The notes beneath the pieces were generated by a model. It worked only from the letters and a program-made list of their open reading frames with translations, was not told the origin of the DNA and searched no databases. The translations under genes were made by a program, and so were the position numbers. From assembly GCA_900541715.1 (NCBI GenBank), contig UQLI01000058.1, positions 1-5,167 of the forward strand: 5,167 nt of DNA, in the 5' to 3' direction. Origin of the DNA: an uncultured Collinsella sp. (lineage in GTDB: Bacteria > Actinomycetota > Coriobacteriia > Coriobacteriales > Coriobacteriaceae). Numbering within the stretch: position 1 is the stretch's first letter; every line of letters starts with the position of its first letter. Positions 1 to 5,167 of this stretch are shown piece after piece.

Positions 1-34
1 AGCTCCTGGGAAAGGATGGAATCGCTGTTTGGTG

Positions 35-169
35 ACATATGTACTCCGTTACATGTTTATTTATATGTCGCTCAACTCATACATATTAGCGTACATATGG
101 CGCGTCCCAACGATTTCCACGAACGGCAGCGAACCATATGTCGGCGGTCAGCGGCTTGTAAGCATATGG
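35..169. repeat. Cluster of CATATG / ACATGT short palindromic motifs
   Basis: CATATG occurs exactly at 36-41, 94-99, 135-140 and 163-168. Related motifs are ACATGT at 51-56, TATATGT at 62-68 and ACATAT at 81-86. The first site is the full 8-base palindrome ACATATGT (35-42). A six-base word is expected by chance only about once in 4 kb, so four copies in 133 bases is a clear local excess, although AT-rich composition helps. Spacing is irregular (58, 41 and 28 bases between CATATG starts), which argues against a tandem repeat and fits scattered binding sites for one DNA-binding protein. No protein is identified. The sites lie roughly 110-240 bases upstream of the predicted galE start of transcription, so they might equally serve a divergent gene to the left. 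Confidence 0.5.
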
Positions 170-197
170 CAAAGAGATGGCACAGCGTGCGAGCTCT

Positions 198-219
198 ATT
201 ATGAGTACGTTAACATAAT
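198..219. promoter_or_regulatory. Inverted repeat ATTATG-N10-CATAAT upstream of galE
   Basis: Six-base perfect arms, ATTATG (198-203) and CATAAT (214-219), flank a ten-base centre that itself contains GTTAAC. The centre of symmetry is near 208.5, about 70 bases before the transcription start predicted from the TATACT box. That is a common position for an activator dimer. The arms are short and AT-rich, so chance is possible, and the regulator is unknown. Confidence 0.3.
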
Positions 220-242
220 CGTCTGCTTTTCCTGGCGTGCGC

Positions 243-271
243 GTTTTGGGCGCCCCTGCCTGCGCTATACT
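243..271 (+). promoter_or_regulatory. Candidate galE promoter
   Basis: TATACT at 266-271 matches the sigma-70-type -10 consensus at five of six positions and would start transcription near 278, leaving a leader of about 30 bases. The -35 side is poor: the best options are TTTTGG (244-249, 16-base spacer) or GTTTTG (243-248, 17-base spacer). The spacer contains the 8-base palindrome GGGCGCCC (248-255). A good -10 with a weak -35 would suit an activator-dependent promoter, which is inference. Confidence 0.5.
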
Positions 272-308
272 CCCCTCTAGAAGTGTTCCTGATTCGATAG
301 GAGACTAC

Positions 309-1370
309 ATGTCCAAAGCACTCGACCCCAAAGACACCTGCGTCCTCGTTACCGGTGGCGCCGGCTTTATCGGCTCGCACACCGTCGTTCAGCTGCTCGA
401 GGGTGGCTACCAGGTCGTCATCGTCGATGATCTCTCCAACTCCAGCGCCGTCGCCGTCGACCGCGTCAAGACCATCGTGGGCGACGAGGCCGCCAAGAAC
501 CTCACCTTCTACGAGGCCAACGTGCTCGACCGCGATGCGATGAACAAGATCTTCGATACCCATCAGATCGACCGCGTCATCCACTTTGCCGGCTTTAAGG
601 CCGTCGGCGAGTCGGTGAGCAAGCCCGTCGAGTACTACCACAACAACATCGAGAACACCCTGGTGCTCATCGACGTCATGCGCAACCATGGCTGCAAGTC
701 CATCATCTTCTCGAGCTCCTCGACCGTCTACGGCGACCCGGACAACCCGCCCGTCACCGAGGAAGACCCCAAGAAGCCCGCAACCAACCCCTATGGCTGG
801 ACCAAGTGGATGATCGAGCAGATCCTTATGGACGTCCACACCGCCGACCCCGAGTGGGACGTCGTGCTGCTCCGTTACTTCAACCCCATTGGCGCTCATC
901 CGTCGGGCCTGATCGGCGAGGACCCCAAGGGCATCCCCAACAACTTGGTGCCCTATGTCGCCCAGGTCGCCGTGGGCAAGCTCGAGGCCGTTCAGGTCTT
1001 TGGCAACGACTACCCCACCCCCGACGGCACCGGCGTGCGCGACTACATCCACGTGTGCGATCTGGCCTCTGGTCACGTTGCCGCCCTTAACTGGATGAAC
1101 GGCAAGACCGGCGTCGAGATCTTTAACTTGGGCACCGGCACCGGCACCTCGGTACTCGAGGTCGTCGCCGCCTTCTCCAAGGCTTGTGGCAAGGAGCTGC
1201 CCTACGTGATCCGCGAGCGCCGCGCCGGCGACATCGCTGCCAACTGGTGCGATGCCTCCAAGGCCGAGCGCATGATGGGCTGGAAGGCCCAATACGACAT
1301 CGCGGACATGTGCCGCGATAGCTGGAACTGGCAGAGCCACAACCCCAACGGCTTCGCCGACGCCGAGTAG
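309..1370 (+). CDS. galE: UDP-glucose 4-epimerase
   Basis: A 353-residue cytoplasmic NAD-dependent enzyme of the extended short-chain dehydrogenase/reductase family that interconverts UDP-galactose and UDP-glucose in the Leloir pathway. The N-terminal Rossmann motif GGAGFIGSH (residues 16-24) is followed by the acidic VDDLSNSS strand end typical of GalE. The FSSSSTVYGDP motif supplies the catalytic Ser region, and Y162-G-W-T-K166 is the YxxxK catalytic pair. The GVRDYIHVCDLASGHVAAL block and the C-terminal RRAGD...W.DASKAE...W block, ending in WNWQSHNPNGF, are GalE signatures. Length is close to the family norm (E. coli 338). The ATG at 309 is chosen because AGGAG (299-303) lies five bases upstream; the frame is open further upstream, but nothing there resembles GalE. 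It has its own promoter candidate and a strong terminator, so it is probably monocistronic. No frameshift or missing catalytic residue is visible. Confidence 0.97.
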   Translation: MSKALDPKDTCVLVTGGAGFIGSHTVVQLLEGGYQVVIVDDLSNSSAVAVDRVKTIVGDEAAKNLTFYEANVLDRDAMNKIFDTHQIDRVIHFAGFKAVGESVSKPVEYYHNNIENTLVLIDVMRNHGCKSIIFSSSSTVYGDPDNPPVTEEDPKKPATNPYGWTKWMIEQILMDVHTADPEWDVVLLRYFNPIGAHPSGLIGEDPKGIPNNLVPYVAQVAVGKLEAVQVFGNDYPTPDGTGVRDYIHVCDLASGHVAALNWMNGKTGVEIFNLGTGTGTSVLEVVAAFSKACGKELPYVIRERRAGDIAANWCDASKAERMMGWKAQYDIADMCRDSWNWQSHNPNGFADAE

Positions 1371-1392
1371 CAAAAACCTACATACCGCTCTT

Positions 1393-1426
1393 GCCCCGAT
1401 CTCACGTTGTGAGGTCGGGGCTTTTT
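1393..1426 (+). terminator. Intrinsic terminator of galE
   Basis: A 13-bp stem pairs 1393-1405 (GCCCCGATCTCAC) with 1409-1421 (GTGAGGTCGGGGC). One T-G wobble is the only imperfection. The loop is GTT (1406-1408) and five T follow at 1422-1426. It begins 22 bases after the galE stop and should separate galE from malQ transcription. Confidence 0.93.
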
Positions 1427-1475
1427 CATGGCATGTAACCATTCGCCGAAAATCGACCAACTTTTTTATCTTGCC

Positions 1476-1505
1476 TGTACATGTTTAAACAACATGTTTT
1501 ACAAT
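1476..1505 (+). promoter_or_regulatory. Candidate malQ promoter with embedded palindromic operator
   Basis: TACAAT (1500-1505) is a good -10 match and would start transcription near 1512. The -35 is uncertain: TGTACA (1476-1481) gives an 18-base spacer, while TTGCCT (1471-1476) looks better but lies 23 bases away. Between them sits a 19-base element, ACATGTTTAAACAACATGT (1479-1497), with perfect 7-base inverted arms ACATGTT (1479-1485) and AACATGT (1491-1497) around TAAAC. Because ACATGT is itself a palindrome, the element also reads as a direct repeat of ACATGTTT at 1479-1486 and 1492-1499. Its place across the spacer suggests a repressor operator, although activation cannot be excluded. The binding protein is unknown. 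Confidence 0.55.
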
Positions 1506-1590
1506 AGGCGTATCGAATCAGAACATCGGAGGCGGACTGCACACCCATCGGCAGGCCGACCCCACAACAAGAAGGTTGGTGAGCGCATTC
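1506..1590 (+). other. malQ leader with orphan Shine-Dalgarno-like GGAGG
   Basis: If the TACAAT box is the -10, malQ mRNA has a leader of about 80 bases. GGAGG at 1528-1532 is the best ribosome binding sequence in it, yet no ATG, GTG or TTG follows at useful distance. Only CTG at 1537, four bases on, is available; it is in frame with malQ and the frame is open all the way to the malQ ATG. I see no recognisable riboswitch or hairpin. Confidence 0.4.
1578..1583 (+). promoter_or_regulatory. Ribosome binding site candidate for malQ
   Basis: GGTGAG lies seven bases before the ATG at 1591 and is an adequate but weak match. GAAGG (1571-1575) lies 15 bases before that ATG and only three before the in-frame GTG at 1579, so GTG 1579 is the main alternative start. 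Confidence 0.45.
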
Positions 1591-3096
1591 ATGGAGCGTG
1601 CAAGCGGCGTCCTCATGCCCGTCTCATCTCTGCCCGGACCATACGGAATCGGCGGCTTTGGTTGGAATGCCTACGACTTCGTCGATTTTCTCGCCTCGTG
1701 CAAACAACATTACTGGCAGATTCTGCCCCTTACGACGACCAGCTATGGCGATTCGCCTTATCAGTCGTTCTCGGCCCGCGCAGGCAACCCCAACTTTATC
1801 GACTTTGCCGAGCTTATCGAGGCAGGGTATCTGGAGCAGCGCGATATCGATGGCGTGTATCTGGGATCCGACCCCAGCAATGTCGACTACGGTGCTATCT
1901 TTGGCGGCCGCCGTCAGATTCTCGACCGAGCCGCTGAGCGCTTTGCTGCCGACAAGCCGGCCGATTTCGATGACTTTATCCAGGCCAACGAGGACTGGCT
2001 CATCCCCTACTGTGAGTTCATGACCGTCAAAGAGGAGTGCGGTCTCAAGGCGTTTTGGGAGTGGCCCGCGGAGCTCCGCACCCGCGGCGAGGCTTCCGCC
2101 AAGGTCTGCGCCGACCATCCGGCGCGTATGCTCTACCACCAGATGACGCAGTACTTCTTCGATCGCCAGTGGAGCCGCCTCAAGGCCTATGCCAACGAGC
2201 GCGACATTCTCATCATCGGCGACCTGCCCATCTATGTCTCGCGTGACTCCGTCGAGATGTGGGCGACGCCTGAGCTCTTTAAGATCGACGCCGCCGGCAA
2301 TCCGGTGAGCGTCGCCGGCACGCCGCCCGACCAGTTCTCGGCCACCGGCCAGTACTGGGGCAACCCCATCTACGACTGGGACGCCATGGAGGCCGACAGC
2401 TTCTCCTGGTGGGAGGGCCGCATTCGCGCCGCCCTCGACATGTACGACGTCATCCGCCTGGATCACTTCCGCGGCTTCGAGGCCTATTGGGAGGTGCCGT
2501 TCTCCTCGCCTGATTCGTCCTACGGTGCGTGGACGCAGGGTCCCGGCCTCAAGCTCTTCAAGACACTCGAGGAAAAGCTCGGCACGCTGCCCATCATCGC
2601 CGAGGACCTGGGCTTCCTCACCCCCGGCGTCATCGATATGCGCGACAGCTCGGGCTTCCCCGGCATGAAGATCCTGCAGTTTGCCTTTGAGGGCACCAAC
2701 TCGTACTACCTGCCGCACAACTACATTGCCAACACCGTCGCCTATGTGGGCACCCACGACAACGAGACGGCGCGCGGTTGGTTTGAGGGAACGGCTACCC
2801 CGCGTCAGCGCGAGCAGGCAGCCCTGTACACCCATCAGCAGGCCGGCGAACCCATGACAGATGCACTCAATCGCACCATCGCCGCCAGCGTGAGCGACAC
2901 GTGCATCTACACCATGCAGGATTTGCTCAACTTGGGCAACGAGGCGCGCATCAACACCCCTGCCACGCTGGGCGGCAACTGGACCTGGCGCATGCTCGAC
3001 GGCGCCATCACCCGCGAGCTCGAGCACAAGCTCACCGACTGGACCGAGACCTACTTCCGTATCCCGTCGGAAGCCGAAATCGAGCTTCCTCAATAG
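1591..3096 (+). CDS. malQ: 4-alpha-glucanotransferase (amylomaltase), GH77
   Basis: A 501-residue cytoplasmic glycoside hydrolase family 77 enzyme that transfers alpha-1,4-glucan segments between maltodextrins, releasing glucose and making chains long enough for phosphorylase. The protein starts with the family-typical SGVLMPVSSLPGPYGIGGFG and continues through PLTTTSYGDSPYQSFSARAGNP, GDLPIYVSRDSVEMW, and PPDQFSATGQYWGNPIYDW. The catalytic nucleophile is D291 in RLDHFRGFEAYW, the acid/base is E338 in IIAEDLG, and the transition-state stabiliser is D390 in GTHDNET. These match D293, E340 and D395 of Thermus aquaticus amylomaltase with a near-constant offset. LLNLGNEARINTPATLGGNWTWRM closes the domain. 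Length fits the short bacterial class of about 500 residues, without the N-terminal extension of the E. coli type. The ATG at 1591 was chosen because homology begins two to four residues later; TTG 1576 and GTG 1579 are in-frame alternatives. It sits 128 bases before glgP and probably works with it. Confidence 0.97.
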   Translation: MERASGVLMPVSSLPGPYGIGGFGWNAYDFVDFLASCKQHYWQILPLTTTSYGDSPYQSFSARAGNPNFIDFAELIEAGYLEQRDIDGVYLGSDPSNVDYGAIFGGRRQILDRAAERFAADKPADFDDFIQANEDWLIPYCEFMTVKEECGLKAFWEWPAELRTRGEASAKVCADHPARMLYHQMTQYFFDRQWSRLKAYANERDILIIGDLPIYVSRDSVEMWATPELFKIDAAGNPVSVAGTPPDQFSATGQYWGNPIYDWDAMEADSFSWWEGRIRAALDMYDVIRLDHFRGFEAYWEVPFSSPDSSYGAWTQGPGLKLFKTLEEKLGTLPIIAEDLGFLTPGVIDMRDSSGFPGMKILQFAFEGTNSYYLPHNYIANTVAYVGTHDNETARGWFEGTATPRQREQAALYTHQQAGEPMTDALNRTIAASVSDTCIYTMQDLLNLGNEARINTPATLGGNWTWRMLDGAITRELEHKLTDWTETYFRIPSEAEIELPQ

Positions 3097-3144
3097 GAGC
3101 TACCGCGCCCGACCCCTCCCCACCGTGCGGACGAGCTTGCTTTT

Positions 3145-3183
3145 CCCGCGCGAGGCCACCCCAATCCCCTCGCGCGGGCTTCT
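3145..3183 (+). terminator. GC-rich hairpin between malQ and glgP, likely weak terminator
   Basis: A perfect 11-bp stem pairs CCCGCGCGAGG (3145-3155) with CCTCGCGCGGG (3168-3178) around a 12-base loop. It is followed by only CTTCTTAT, so the T-run is short and interrupted. The stem is very stable, but the tail is poor for intrinsic termination. It may cut transcription only partly, or protect the malQ mRNA 3' end. Confidence 0.7.
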
Positions 3184-3214
3184 TATGAATTGCAGACATG
3201 AAACAACCCATCAC

Positions 3215-3219
3215 AGGAG
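3215..3219 (+). promoter_or_regulatory. Ribosome binding site of glgP
   Basis: AGGAG sits five bases before the ATG at 3225 and decides the start. An in-frame ATG at 3198 would add nine residues (MKQPITGEN) but has no ribosome binding sequence ahead of it. Confidence 0.85.
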
Positions 3220-3224
3220 AAAAC

Positions 3225-5167
<1,943 letters not shown>

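Larger units (their letters stand above)
1..308. other. Upstream region of galE, no convincing gene
   Basis: This stretch is visibly richer in A and T than the genes that follow and carries no convincing gene. Two frames stay open here (to 204 and to 280), but their translations are rich in Cys, His, Tyr and Met without a recognisable motif, and neither has a good ribosome binding site, so I treat them as chance. What it does hold is a cluster of CATATG/ACATGT motifs (35-169), an inverted repeat (198-219), a galE promoter candidate (243-271) and the galE ribosome binding site AGGAG (299-303). At the left edge there are two possibilities I cannot separate. The + strand frame ending in TGA at 33-35 could be the last ten codons of an upstream gene. 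The minus strand AGGAG at 3-7 could be the ribosome binding site of a divergent gene starting just outside the window. Confidence 0.6.

Noticed and set aside
16..280. Two small overlapping + strand frames (ends at 204 and 280)
   Set aside because: No ribosome binding site, odd composition and no motif; they overlap one another and the galE promoter candidate.
210..1460. 416-codon open frame antisense to galE
   Set aside because: Same shadow effect: the product is a Val/Gly/Asp-rich sequence without known motifs, and it runs through the galE terminator and promoter region.
1428..1937. 169-codon + strand frame spanning the malQ promoter and the malQ start
   Set aside because: It begins inside the galE terminator region, has no ribosome binding site and overlaps malQ out of frame with an Arg/Ser-rich product.
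1624..3093. 489-codon open frame antisense to malQ
   Set aside because: It mirrors malQ codon positions, as expected in GC-rich genes with C/G-ending codons. Its translation is low-complexity Val/Gly/Ala/Leu-rich with no recognisable domain, whereas the + strand has every MalQ motif.

Overview
The window looks like a GC-rich, probably Actinomycetota genome, most likely a gut Coriobacteriia of the Collinsella type. That placement is inferred from heavy use of C- and G-ending codons, the style of the three proteins and the combination of genes; no taxonomic marker is present. All three genes lie on the + strand and encode cytoplasmic carbohydrate enzymes: GalE (UDP-glucose 4-epimerase, 309-1370), MalQ (4-alpha-glucanotransferase, 1591-3096) and GlgP/MalP (glycogen/maltodextrin phosphorylase, 3225 to the right edge, cut off at its C-terminus).

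Layout: 1-308 is an AT-rich upstream region with a cluster of CATATG/ACATGT motifs, a small inverted repeat at 198-219 and a plausible galE -10 box at 266-271. galE ends in a strong intrinsic terminator (1393-1426). The 220-base gap before malQ then holds a perfect-armed palindrome (1479-1497) just upstream of a TACAAT box, and a leader with an orphan GGAGG. malQ is followed by a perfect 11-bp GC hairpin (3145-3178) with a weak T-run. glgP starts 46 bases after that hairpin with a good ribosome binding site but no convincing promoter, so malQ and glgP may form an operon with an attenuating hairpin between them.

Function: MalQ disproportionates maltodextrins into longer chains, and GlgP phosphorolyses these (or glycogen) to glucose-1-phosphate. 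GalE interconverts UDP-glucose and UDP-galactose, linking the glucose-1-phosphate/UDP-glucose pool with galactose use and galactosylated polymers. This is ordinary central carbohydrate metabolism, and I do not see an undescribed biological system. The items worth a second look are regulatory: the octamer ACATGTTT is found both upstream of galE and twice at the malQ promoter, the CATATG cluster is dense, and the start region of malQ is unusual. A few substitutions in otherwise conserved GlgP motifs are secondary points.
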